A program made the translations under genes and the position numbers. A stretch of DNA of 64,000 nucleotides, taken from positions 19,437 through 83,436 of IMG/VR virus record IMGVR_UViG_3300036886_000363, one strand, 5' to 3'. The notes below the pieces were generated by a model that worked only from the letters and a program-made list of their open reading frames with translations, did not search any database and was not told where the DNA came from. Source of the DNA: a virus. Shown piece after piece: positions 56,197 through 64,000 of the stretch. The stretch's first letter is position 1. Each line of letters begins with the position of its first letter.

Positions 56197-56640
56197 ATGT
56201 ATGTTTACTCTTTTAAAGATTTATCAGGGGCGTTTATCCATCCTTTGGTGCCTATCCCTCTTGTTTTTTCCGGATCCATCGGTGTCAAGAGCATCACGGT
56301 TAAGATGGCAGGAGAAAAAACACATCAGGATATTGCCGCGGATGGGGCTATCCAATCGTCATATATCCCGGGAGATAATGGATCGGTTTCCATTGTCTGT
56401 CAGCAGAATTCACAGACCCATCAGCAGCTTCTTATCTGGTATAATCTTGTTAAGGCTGCTGCCGATTTAGGGAATGTAAGTGCTTTTGCTCTCGGAGCAA
56501 TGACATTGAGAAGTATTTCCGCCCAGACTGGTCATGTAATAACAGGAATCAGTATCCCGAAGCTCGGAGATAAGCCTTATGGAGCGCAGGGTGCCGATGT
56601 GACATGGGATCTGCCCGCAGCAAGTATTCAGAGCATTTAG
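56197..56640 (+). CDS. Tail tube protein (DUF3277-like), copy A, 147 aa
   Basis: ATG 56197 after GGAGGAAATTG. MYVYSFKDLSGAFIHPL ... DNGSVSIVCQQNSQTHQQLL ... TGISIPKLGDKPYGAQGADV. Same family as the next gene. The tube sits inside the sheath and is the DNA conduit. Confidence 0.82.
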   Translation: MYVYSFKDLSGAFIHPLVPIPLVFSGSIGVKSITVKMAGEKTHQDIAADGAIQSSYIPGDNGSVSIVCQQNSQTHQQLLIWYNLVKAAADLGNVSAFALGAMTLRSISAQTGHVITGISIPKLGDKPYGAQGADVTWDLPAASIQSI

Positions 56641-56677
56641 TAGCAGTTAGTTTAGATATTCTAAAGGAGAATATAAC

Positions 56678-57199
56678 TTGACGACTCTCAACGATGCAGT
56701 AATGGTGTCCGGTGCAGTTGGTGGGATTGTCTATGGATATTTCGCCGGGCCTCGAGTATATAGTTTCAAGGATCTGTCGGGAGCATTCACCCATCCTCTG
56801 CTTCTTCTTCCTCTGACCTTTACATCCTATTCAGGAATCGGTTTGAAAAAAATCACTGTCATGATGAAAACTGAAAGGACTAAACATATAGTAGGAGCAG
56901 ACGGAGTAGTTATCCCTATTTATGTTCCCGGGAATGATGGATCGATTGTTATTACTTGTCAACAAAATTCCGCTGCCCATAAGACATTGCTTAATTGGTA
57001 TAAGATGGTAAAGACAGCTATCGATGGTGGAGATGTCTCTAATTTTGCGACAGGGACAATGACGGTTAGGACTATGTCAACAGGAATAGGGCATATAATT
57101 GATGGTATTAGTATACCCAAACTCGGAGAAAAGGTGTATGCAATACAGGGAGGAGATGTTGAATGGCCTCTCCCCGCTGCGAACATAAGAAATATTTAA
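56678..57199 (+). CDS. Tail tube paralogue, copy B, 173 aa, TTG start
   Basis: VYSFKDLSGAFTHPLLLLPL ... DGSIVITCQQNSAAHKTLL ... DGISIPKLGEKVYAIQGGDV aligns along its whole length with copy A. TTG 56678 has AAAGGAG at the right distance; it adds about 26 residues (MTTLNDAVMVSGAVGGIVYG) not present in copy A. Possibly a minor tube subunit. Confidence 0.78.
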   Translation: MTTLNDAVMVSGAVGGIVYGYFAGPRVYSFKDLSGAFTHPLLLLPLTFTSYSGIGLKKITVMMKTERTKHIVGADGVVIPIYVPGNDGSIVITCQQNSAAHKTLLNWYKMVKTAIDGGDVSNFATGTMTVRTMSTGIGHIIDGISIPKLGEKVYAIQGGDVEWPLPAANIRNI

Positions 57200-57212
57200 A
57201 AGGAGAAAGCAG

Positions 57213-57656
57213 ATGATTCAAATGTTTAAAGATATTGAAATCAAAGGTCACAAATATCAAATTGGGCGTATGACTGCCCGCGATGGATCTTGGATCGCAA
57301 TGCAGATTCTAACGAAGATTCTTCCTCAAGTTATTGGCAGTCAAATAGAGAACATTGAAGGATTGGAGAATCTTCCAACTGGAAGGTCTGAGATGTCGGA
57401 ATCTGAATTCCGTAATTTGCAGGATCATTGTTTGGCTGTCTGTCGTCGGTATGAAACGGTCGGCACACAGGAGGCTCCGTTGCCTATTATAGCCAGGCCC
57501 GGTGTCTTTGCGATTGCAGAACTTGAATATGATCTAATAACTATTTTTACACTAACAGCACAAGCATTGATTTATAATATTGCCCCTTTTTTCGAAGAGG
57601 GCGGGTTGACATCGATTCTGGAGAACTTCCCGGGCCTGAACCCGCAAAAGCAATAA
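57213..57656 (+). CDS. Tail assembly chaperone, short form, 147 aa
   Basis: AAAGGAGAAAGC before ATG 57213. MIQMFKDIEIKGHKYQIG and later RYETVGTQEAPLPIIARPGV. Location between tube and tape measure and a downstream shifted ORF identify it as the G-type chaperone that keeps the tape measure extended during tail building. Confidence 0.75.
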   Translation: MIQMFKDIEIKGHKYQIGRMTARDGSWIAMQILTKILPQVIGSQIENIEGLENLPTGRSEMSESEFRNLQDHCLAVCRRYETVGTQEAPLPIIARPGVFAIAELEYDLITIFTLTAQALIYNIAPFFEEGGLTSILENFPGLNPQKQ

Positions 57657-57841
57657 ATATAGATTTTTTTGTATTTAGGCCCGTGATCGCTGGATTGTGG
57701 ACACAAAAAGAAACTTTTGACGGGACATATTCATTTGAAGACCTTCTTGATATTCACGAACTTCTCGATATTCAGATCGTGAATGATCGACGTCAGAGAG
57801 AGTGGGACGAAGCTCAAAACAGAAGTAGAGGGAATGATTAA
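57213..57841 (+). CDS. Tail assembly chaperone, -1 frameshift product, about 209 aa
   Basis: Near the end of the short form lies C CCG GGC (57629-57635), an X XXY YYZ heptamer in register. After a -1 slip the frame reads PEPAKAINIDFFVFRPVIAG, LWTQKETFDGTYSFEDLLDI and ends RREWDEAQNRSRGND-like at 57841, where TAA overlaps the tape measure ATG. The extra 70 residues have no start codon of their own. Same logic as lambda gpG/gpGT. Confidence 0.72.
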
Positions 57842-59553
57842 TGGATGTTAATGTTGTAAAAGAATATCTTGTGTCTATCGGATTTTCTATTGACAAAGGT
57901 CAATATGATAAATTTAACGGCACAATAAATTCCATAACCGAAGTAGTTACTAAGCATACTGAGGGCATGACTAAACAGTTTGCTAAGGCAGGAGCTGCGA
58001 TCATCAGCGCTTATGCTTCTGTAGGGACAGCTGCCCTGACGCTTATGGATAAGATGGCTACCGCCGATCTTGGATATCAACTTTATGCGGTAAGAATGTT
58101 GACATCTGTTGATGCGGCGAAGAAATTGAAGATAGCGACTGATGCCCTTGGTCATTCCTTAGATGAGATTGCATGGAATCAAGAATTAAGAGAACATTTT
58201 AAAGAGCTGGTAGAAATACAAAAAACAATGCAAACCGGTCTCGGCACAAATTATGAATCCAATATGAAGGGAATCAGAGACATAATGTTTGAGGTAACCA
58301 AATTCAAAGTGGAGATGGGTTACCTTGGACAAGGGATTGCATCTTCTATTTTTAAGGCCTTTGGAGGAGAGGGAACTTTTCTTGACAAATTAAAGGAATG
58401 GAATACATGGATAATTGAACATCTTCCGCAGATAAGAAATAAGATTAATGAGTATCTAATCCCCATCCTCAAAGACTTCTGGGCGATACTAAAAAATATT
58501 GGAATAGTGGGGAAAGAGCTTTTTAATGTCTTTGCTGATTTCATCGGAGTATTATCTGGTGACGACAAGATAATGAAAGCCAAAACTTCGATGGATAAGT
58601 TTGGTCAAACAATGCTTGCCCTGAGCGGGTTTATAAAGAGATGCTCCGACTACCTTACGACTTTTGTTTCAATTCTTATACAAGTCGCAGGTTATCTTGT
58701 TGGATCGAGGATGGGCGCAGCCATAGGAGGATTCATTGGGGGAGTAATAGGAGGCCCAGCCGGCGCTGTTGTCGGTGCCGGAATAGGATCGCAGATATTT
58801 GGATTGTTAGGACTTGGAGTTGGAACCATAGAAGCAACAAAGTTTGAAAATAGGATTAAGGCGTCTGAGAAAGAAAGAATGTTGGAAGAGAGTAATGTAG
58901 GTTATTCTAAACGTTCTGCTGAAGGGGTTAAGTCTCGCATGACTTCAGATGAATGGGGCAGAAGGGAGAAAGAGAAATCCTTTGCTTCTATTGGAGAGAC
59001 TTTCGAAGAAAAGGCTGCTTTTTGGGAAAAGCATTTCGGTCTCCCTCCCGGTCTCGTTAGAGCCGTAGGAATGAGGGAATCGAGCGGAAAATTGAATATA
59101 GGACTTCACGATCCGAGCAAAAGTTCGGCATACGGCCCAGGAGGGATTACATATGCCACAGGGCAATTTCTTGGGATAGACAGAAAGAACCCTGATGAAA
59201 ATGTGATGGGAATGGCCAAATATCTTCGGTATTTGTTGGATCTTAAAGGTGGAGATTTACAAAGGGCAATCGCAGGGTATAAAGAAGGCCCTGGAGGAGA
59301 AATTACTGCTTCCACCAACCGTTATGTCAGAGATGTGAGCAGATATATGGGAGGGGCAACTCAAGTGGCCAAGCAAGGAGACACTTACCATATCATTGTA
59401 TATGCTCGTACCAATGATGGGGATGAGATTGGCAGAGGAATAAAGAGACAATTATCATCAATAAACAAGAATAAAGTAGGGCAGAATACGATCGAGCCCA
59501 AAGGCTCGTTTTCTGATAATTTAAAAGGGCCTATTTTAGCACCGGGGACATAG
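57841..59553 (+). CDS. Tape measure protein with lytic transglycosylase domain, 570 aa
   Basis: N-terminal helical part (VKEYLVSIGFSIDKGQYDKF), a central hydrophobic glycine-rich segment (GSRMGAAIGGFIGGVIGGPA), and from about residue 380 an SLT-type domain: WEKHFGLPPGLVRAVGMRES with catalytic Glu, then SAYGPGGITYATGQFLGI and RAIAGYKEGPGGE. Short for a tape measure, so the tail should be short. The enzyme domain would open peptidoglycan at infection. Confidence 0.85.
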   Translation: MDVNVVKEYLVSIGFSIDKGQYDKFNGTINSITEVVTKHTEGMTKQFAKAGAAIISAYASVGTAALTLMDKMATADLGYQLYAVRMLTSVDAAKKLKIATDALGHSLDEIAWNQELREHFKELVEIQKTMQTGLGTNYESNMKGIRDIMFEVTKFKVEMGYLGQGIASSIFKAFGGEGTFLDKLKEWNTWIIEHLPQIRNKINEYLIPILKDFWAILKNIGIVGKELFNVFADFIGVLSGDDKIMKAKTSMDKFGQTMLALSGFIKRCSDYLTTFVSILIQVAGYLVGSRMGAAIGGFIGGVIGGPAGAVVGAGIGSQIFGLLGLGVGTIEATKFENRIKASEKERMLEESNVGYSKRSAEGVKSRMTSDEWGRREKEKSFASIGETFEEKAAFWEKHFGLPPGLVRAVGMRESSGKLNIGLHDPSKSSAYGPGGITYATGQFLGIDRKNPDENVMGMAKYLRYLLDLKGGDLQRAIAGYKEGPGGEITASTNRYVRDVSRYMGGATQVAKQGDTYHIIVYARTNDGDEIGRGIKRQLSSINKNKVGQNTIEPKGSFSDNLKGPILAPGT

Positions 59554-59557
59554 AATT

Positions 59558-60265
59558 ATGGCACAAGGAAAATACATACCGGGAAACTGGTGGAAACCAC
59601 AATTGTTTTTTATGACAGCACAGGTCAATGGTAGTCCCGTGTACTTTTTCTTTGACGCTGTTGTAAGGGCCGAGCACTCACAAGAAATGATTATTACTCG
59701 ACATCCCGTGCAGGATGCAACCAACATAGCAGATCATGCGTACAGGTCTCCTGCAAGACTTGTTTTAGAAATAGCCATGTCTGATGCTGTCGCTCAATAT
59801 ATGCCTCTATCAAGTTCACAAATGAGTGCACCTTATACAAGCGATATATCAAAATCAAAATCAGCGTATCGAACATTTTTAGATTTAGAAAAGCAAAGAG
59901 CGGCATTGCAAGTAACAACAAGGCTTAATACTTATAATAATATGATTATCCAATCGTTGAGACCGGTGGAAGAACAGGAAACTCTTTATGCATTGAATTG
60001 CACCATGATTCTTGAAGAGATTTTGGTGGCTCAGATAGGAACCACTACCAATATGTTGATCCCGCTAAACCCCACACAAAAGGGACTTCAACCTACAGAG
60101 GCTGTATCTTCTGCAATAGGAGCAAAGGCAATTCCATTAGCTGTCCCTCCAAGTCAGTATACACAATATGACAATTTGTGGGGAAATCAATTTGTCGATG
60201 AGAATTCTGTAGGCCCGTCGTCTACCAATCTTTATGGTGGAAGCGGTTATAATATGAGTAATTGA
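59558..60265 (+). CDS. Dit-like baseplate protein, 235 aa
   Basis: VYFFFDAVVRAEHSQEM, ITRHPVQDATNIADHAYRSP and LTVTTRLNTY-like sequence (LQVTTRLNTYNNMII) match the Dit-like N-terminal domain of myovirus baseplates. Follows the tape measure as usual. Confidence 0.75.
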   Translation: MAQGKYIPGNWWKPQLFFMTAQVNGSPVYFFFDAVVRAEHSQEMIITRHPVQDATNIADHAYRSPARLVLEIAMSDAVAQYMPLSSSQMSAPYTSDISKSKSAYRTFLDLEKQRAALQVTTRLNTYNNMIIQSLRPVEEQETLYALNCTMILEEILVAQIGTTTNMLIPLNPTQKGLQPTEAVSSAIGAKAIPLAVPPSQYTQYDNLWGNQFVDENSVGPSSTNLYGGSGYNMSN

Positions 60266-60266
60266 T

Positions 60267-60614
60267 ATGAGTATTCAAATAATACCATTAACAAGTGATT
60301 CAATACAGCAGTTTCAGGTTAATATCAGTGTAAACAATGTGATATTAAATCTGGCCTTGACTGTGGAGTGGAATAGAGTGGGCGGTTACTGGGTAATGTC
60401 AGTTACCAATGTTATTACCGGGATATTGCTTCTTGATTCCATACCCCTTATTTGTGGAAACTATCCTGCTGCTAACATTCTTGGTCCATACCTATATTTA
60501 AATATAGGGGCAGCTTATATAATCAATGCAAGTGGAGTTCCGTTGGATATCCCGGGAGAGAATGATCTGGGAACAGATTTTGTACTTTTTTGGACGGATA
60601 ATCAAGCAGTATGA
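60267..60614 (+). CDS. Baseplate plug-like protein, 115 aa
   Basis: MSIQIIPLTSDSIQQFQVNI, NLALTVEWNRVGGYWVMSV and DLGTDFVLFWTDNQAV match the small baseplate plug family found between Dit-like and hub proteins. ATGA overlap with the hub gene. Confidence 0.72.
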   Translation: MSIQIIPLTSDSIQQFQVNISVNNVILNLALTVEWNRVGGYWVMSVTNVITGILLLDSIPLICGNYPAANILGPYLYLNIGAAYIINASGVPLDIPGENDLGTDFVLFWTDNQAV

Positions 60615-61636
60615 CTACTTATGATACAGTCAATGGACTTTTTGGAAGACGCTGGTCACTTGCTATAAACGCAAATGCAGCACAGAGAGTAGGACCTGTT
60701 GCTTCAGGATCCGGAGGAACAATCCCTCTTTTGGTAGCTGAGTGTTCTTCCTTTCAAGATCCTGAATCAATTCAGGTTTCATTTGATGTTATAAAGAAGT
60801 TGAATGCATTCTGGTGGTGCGATGTAACTCTTTATAATCTAAATGCGGCAACATTCAACACAGTATTTCAGAGTGGTACGGAAGTGATATTAAGTGCTGG
60901 ATATCAGGGCAAAGCTCCATATGGGGAGATATTTAGAGGAAGAGTATTTCAGACTATGTGGGACAGAAGAGAAGTTGTAGATTTCTGCATGACTTTAAGA
61001 TGTGTAGTCGGGAAATTTGAATCGGCTGATAACATAGTGATAGGCAATTTGACAGCTGAAATGACTTCTCAGAAGAACATTGTTGGAACGATGATGAATG
61101 CAAGTTTTTGTGCGAATCCTATTGGACAGGGCAGCATTCCTTCTACTTTGGCTGAGGATACTAATCCCAGAGGAAAAGTAATAATGCAACAGCCTCAAGA
61201 TATTGTTGAGGAAATCGCAGAGAGTCGTGGAGAACAGTGGTTTTTTAATCACTTGGGCTTTAATTTTGGAAACTCTCGATCATCTGTTCCGCCAAATCAA
61301 GCCATAGTTATTAGTTCTAAAACTGGATTGATAGGGGTTCCTCAGCAAATAGAAGAGAGTGGTATAACATTCAAGACACTTCTTGATCCCCGACTTGATA
61401 TAAAAATAGAACCTATGACACAGGTTTATATTGACAATAAACTTATCAGACAGGCGAAAAGGCAGTTGGGAATAAATCCTTCCATGCTTGATAATAGCGG
61501 GTATTATAATGTTTCGAGCGTTCGTCATTACGGAGATACCCGCGGGAATGATTGGCATACGGAAGTGATCGCGTGGTCGCCAGTATATGGAAGAGCTGGA
61601 CTTGAAGCAGGGTTGGCTCAGGAGATAAACCAATGA
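60611..61636 (+). CDS. Baseplate hub protein, 341 aa
   Basis: FGRRWSLAINANAAQRVG, QVSFDVIKKLNAFWWCDVTL and YNVSSVRHYGDTRGNDWHTE fit the hub (gpD-like) fold that caps the tube. Position before the spike supports it. Confidence 0.75.
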   Translation: MTTYDTVNGLFGRRWSLAINANAAQRVGPVASGSGGTIPLLVAECSSFQDPESIQVSFDVIKKLNAFWWCDVTLYNLNAATFNTVFQSGTEVILSAGYQGKAPYGEIFRGRVFQTMWDRREVVDFCMTLRCVVGKFESADNIVIGNLTAEMTSQKNIVGTMMNASFCANPIGQGSIPSTLAEDTNPRGKVIMQQPQDIVEEIAESRGEQWFFNHLGFNFGNSRSSVPPNQAIVISSKTGLIGVPQQIEESGITFKTLLDPRLDIKIEPMTQVYIDNKLIRQAKRQLGINPSMLDNSGYYNVSSVRHYGDTRGNDWHTEVIAWSPVYGRAGLEAGLAQEINQ

Positions 61637-62424
61637 CAGAACCAACATCTCCTTCGGTAACAAGTTTAGCCACAAGATTAGAAATTGATTGTGAGCAGTG
61701 GGGACTTGCTATTGACAAAGAGGTGCGAGGTCTACGAGTAGCCCTTCCCGGGATAATTGTTTCATTCAATCCAGTGGCGCAGACGGCTATTGTACAGTGC
61801 GCAATAAGGGAGACGCTTACTATTAATGGCATACCAACTCATGTAAATATACCGCAGTTGCTTGATGTCCCGGTTATCTTTCCCAGAGGGGGAGGATTTG
61901 TATTGACCTTTCCTGTCTCTGAAGGAGATGAATGTCTTGTAATTTTTTCCGATCTTTGTATAGATATGTGGTGGCAAAATGGAGGAATACAAAATAGAAG
62001 AGAGGCAAGAAGACATAATTTTTCAGATGCCTTTGCAATCTTAGGCCCTTTTAGTCAGCCGAATGTTTTAAGTAGCACAGTACGATGGATGATTGGAGGG
62101 AATTATACTGCGGGCAATATCGTCGAGTTTCAAGGCAAGAATTATTTATGTTTGAATGATGTAGATAATTCTACCGATAGTCCGGAAGAGGACACTGATA
62201 ATTTTAGTCTTGTTGAAGAGCCCTTTTCAAATACCAGTCTCCAGCTCCGAAAAATAGATGGATCAGTTATGCTGGAAATAACAGATAGTGAAATAAATCT
62301 GACAGGCAATGTAAATACAACAGGGAATAGCAGTTCAGATTCTGGCTGGTCGGGATCTTTCCAGACTTTAACGGGAAAGATAGTTACAGTTCAAAATGGG
62401 ATTATTGTGGATGTAGGAAATTAG
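61633..62424 (+). CDS. Baseplate spike, Gp138-like N-terminal domain, 263 aa
   Basis: VALPGIIVSFN-type start (RVALPGIIVSFNPVAQTAIV), DVPVIFPRGGGFVLTFPVSE, GDECLVIFSDLCIDMWWQNG and RRHNFSDAFAILGPFSQP are the Gp138 OB-fold signature of membrane-puncturing spikes. A carbohydrate-binding-like module (GNYTAGNIVEFQGKNYLCLN) follows. Confidence 0.88.
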   Translation: MTEPTSPSVTSLATRLEIDCEQWGLAIDKEVRGLRVALPGIIVSFNPVAQTAIVQCAIRETLTINGIPTHVNIPQLLDVPVIFPRGGGFVLTFPVSEGDECLVIFSDLCIDMWWQNGGIQNRREARRHNFSDAFAILGPFSQPNVLSSTVRWMIGGNYTAGNIVEFQGKNYLCLNDVDNSTDSPEEDTDNFSLVEEPFSNTSLQLRKIDGSVMLEITDSEINLTGNVNTTGNSSSDSGWSGSFQTLTGKIVTVQNGIIVDVGN

Positions 62425-62433
62425 GAGAATATT

Positions 62434-62793
62434 ATGACTATGCCATCCGAAGCGGGATCTGTTAATTCACCGGAAATCAAAGCATGGCTCAAACAGATTG
62501 AAGAGATAACAAATTGTGATGAGCTGCAAAAGCTTTATGACCAGCTGAAAAAGTATGTTGAGGATCAACTTGCGGCGGTGAATGATGAAGTGGGAGTGAT
62601 AGAATCCCTTCTTGTGAATCCCACGAATTTGGATAGTGCTATAAATTGGATAAAAACATTTATTAATTTAATGTCTGGAGGATACACGACAATGATTGCT
62701 CAGTTGGTTGCGTATGCTCAGACATTGGAAACAATTATCCAGAAGATAACAGAAAAAAGTTCTTCTCTGGGATGCAACAATTTTAAACTTTAA
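62434..62793 (+). CDS. Hypothetical baseplate-region protein, 119 aa
   Basis: Helical (IKAWLKQIEEITNCDELQKL, LKKYVEDQLAAVNDEVGVIE). Between spike and wedge genes; role unknown. Confidence 0.6.
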   Translation: MTMPSEAGSVNSPEIKAWLKQIEEITNCDELQKLYDQLKKYVEDQLAAVNDEVGVIESLLVNPTNLDSAINWIKTFINLMSGGYTTMIAQLVAYAQTLETIIQKITEKSSSLGCNNFKL

Positions 62794-62808
62794 ATATAGG
62801 TCAGAGAT

Positions 62809-63231
62809 ATGCCAACAGTAGTTTACAGAAGATTGTCATCCGAGTATGAACCGGTGTACGGGCAAGGGCAAAACGATTTTGTGGCGGATATTTATGCAGT
62901 TGCTCAGGCTATCCAGACAAGACTTAATTTATGGTTGGGGGAATGGTGGGCAGACTTGAATGATGGTCTTCCCATGCTTCAAGGAATTCTTGGAGTCATG
63001 GGAGCAGGGCAGGGCAATTATGCAGAACTCTTAATTCAAGAAAGAATTTTGGGAACTCCATATGTTGGTAGTCTTTCTAATGTTTCATCAACATATAATC
63101 CGGCAACGAGGGCGCTTACTTTTTCTTGTCAAACCAATGTTGTATTTGGAGGGATTATACAAATAGTAGGAACATACAATCCTACTCAAAGCAATAGTCA
63201 AGCATGGACAGCAATACCTGTAGGGGGATAA
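62809..63231 (+). CDS. Baseplate wedge protein, gp25-like, 140 aa
   Basis: DFVADIYAVAQAIQTRLNLW and LGEWWADLNDGLPMLQGILG follow the gp25/DUF2634 pattern (a helix of IQTRL then W-x-x-D-x-x-x-G-x-P). Immediately before the baseplate J gene, the usual order. Confidence 0.75.
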   Translation: MPTVVYRRLSSEYEPVYGQGQNDFVADIYAVAQAIQTRLNLWLGEWWADLNDGLPMLQGILGVMGAGQGNYAELLIQERILGTPYVGSLSNVSSTYNPATRALTFSCQTNVVFGGIIQIVGTYNPTQSNSQAWTAIPVGG

Positions 63232-63234
63232 ATT

Positions 63235-64000
63235 ATGTATGCACCGCCTTCAATTTCAGCAAGTGGGCTTACCATCCCGAGTTATAATGATATACTGAAC
63301 AACCTTATCTCTAATTTTCAGACCATTTATGGACAAAATGTCTATCTTGCTAATGATTCATCTGACTATCAGTTTCTATCCGTGCTTGCTCTGAAAATAA
63401 GTGATGCAGTACAAGGATTGCAATTAGAGTATAATAGTAGAAGTCCTTGGACGGCAATAGGATCGCCCCTTGATTCCATAATTAAGTTGAATGGATTAAC
63501 GAGAAAATCCGCATCATACTCTACCTGTGTTGTCATTTTGACAGGGACTCCCGGGACAACAATTACAAATGGAATTGTCGGAGATATCAACGGCAATAAG
63601 TGGGATCTGGGATCGACTCCGATTCCGATAGGATCAGACGGGACAGCGACAGCGACAGCTATTTGCGAAACTATTGGAGCGATAACCGCATTGGCCGGGA
63701 ATATTATCAATATCATGACTCCTCAATCGGGATGGACTTCTGTTACAAATATTGCGGCAGCGAGTGTAGGGCAACCTGTAGAAACAGATTCCCAGTTAAG
63801 GGCACGGCAAGCTCTAAGCACAATGATATCTTCGGAAACAATGCTTGCCGGGACGATCGCCGCCATTGCAGCCACCCCTGGAGTAACGAGATATAATGTT
63901 GTAGAAAATTATACCAATGCATACGATGGATATGGCAATCCTCCTCATTCCATTTCAGCTGTTGTTGAAGGAGGCACTCAACTTGCGTTGGCCACAGCGA
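63235..64000 (+). CDS. Baseplate J-like (gp47) protein, cut by the window end
   Basis: ATG 63235 after AGGGGGATAAATT; 255 codons visible. PPSISASGLTIPSYNDILNN, PLDSIIKLNGLTRKSASYST, GNKWDLGSTPIPIGSDGTAT and VGQPVETDSQLRARQALST match baseplate J-like wedge proteins. The C-terminal part lies outside the window. Confidence 0.88.
   Translation, partial: MYAPPSISASGLTIPSYNDILNNLISNFQTIYGQNVYLANDSSDYQFLSVLALKISDAVQGLQLEYNSRSPWTAIGSPLDSIIKLNGLTRKSASYSTCVVILTGTPGTTITNGIVGDINGNKWDLGSTPIPIGSDGTATATAICETIGAITALAGNIINIMTPQSGWTSVTNIAAASVGQPVETDSQLRARQALSTMISSETMLAGTIAAIAATPGVTRYNVVENYTNAYDGYGNPPHSISAVVEGGTQLALATA

Overview
The window is part of the genome of a tailed, contractile (myovirus-type) bacteriophage. 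It carries terminase, portal, prohead protease, major capsid protein, sheath, tape measure and baseplate genes plus a phage-encoded replisome. A spanin pair with an outer-membrane lipoprotein points to a Gram-negative host. Gene starts are preceded by strong AGGAGG-type ribosome binding sites. The host genus cannot be named from the sequence. Both window ends cut through genes (DnaE at the left, a baseplate J-like protein at the right), so the genome extends both ways.

Layout. Positions 1-24545 are all leftward (minus strand) and hold the early and replication genes. Reading with transcription, from a consensus promoter near 24800: a leader with a type II hammerhead ribozyme; small unknown proteins; a module resembling Ycf46 AAA+ ATPase / DUF1257 / DUF2997 / DUF3150; a second hammerhead ribozyme; a run of small tightly packed ORFs; a superfamily II helicase; a DnaG-type primase; a structured leader; a replication initiator-like protein; a DnaB-like helicase; the deazaguanine genes queD, queE (interrupted by an HNH-containing intein), queC and a Gpt-like/FolE fusion; dpdA; a cassette of DpdA-N-terminus-like mini-genes; an HNH endonuclease; a sliding clamp; and DnaE. 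Positions 24546-24985 are a divergent control region. From 24986 to the right end almost everything is rightward: small terminase, lysis cassette, large terminase, virion proteins, portal fused to a type IB topoisomerase, MuF, tail fibre genes, protease/scaffold, cement protein, major capsid protein, neck, sheath, two tail-tube paralogues, a frameshifted tail chaperone pair, tape measure and baseplate.

How it works together. FolE, QueD, QueE and QueC make a complete GTP-to-preQ0 route and DpdA would place the base in DNA. No QueF and no amidotransferase are visible, so the predicted modification is dPreQ0 or something close to it. It presumably shields the phage genome from host nucleases. 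The phage supplies its own polymerase, clamp, primase and helicases.

Standout features: two near-identical type II hammerhead ribozymes in the early transcripts; QueE with an intein exactly at the third cysteine of its radical-SAM motif; a Gpt-like-FolE fusion; mini-genes copying the DpdA N-terminus, several apparently frameshifted although the ATGA start/stop chain is perfect; a portal-topoisomerase IB fusion followed by a leftover topoisomerase C-terminus; a shared N-terminal tag on unrelated virion-region proteins; structured leaders downstream of a three-copy phage promoter; and four homing-endonuclease-type genes or domains.
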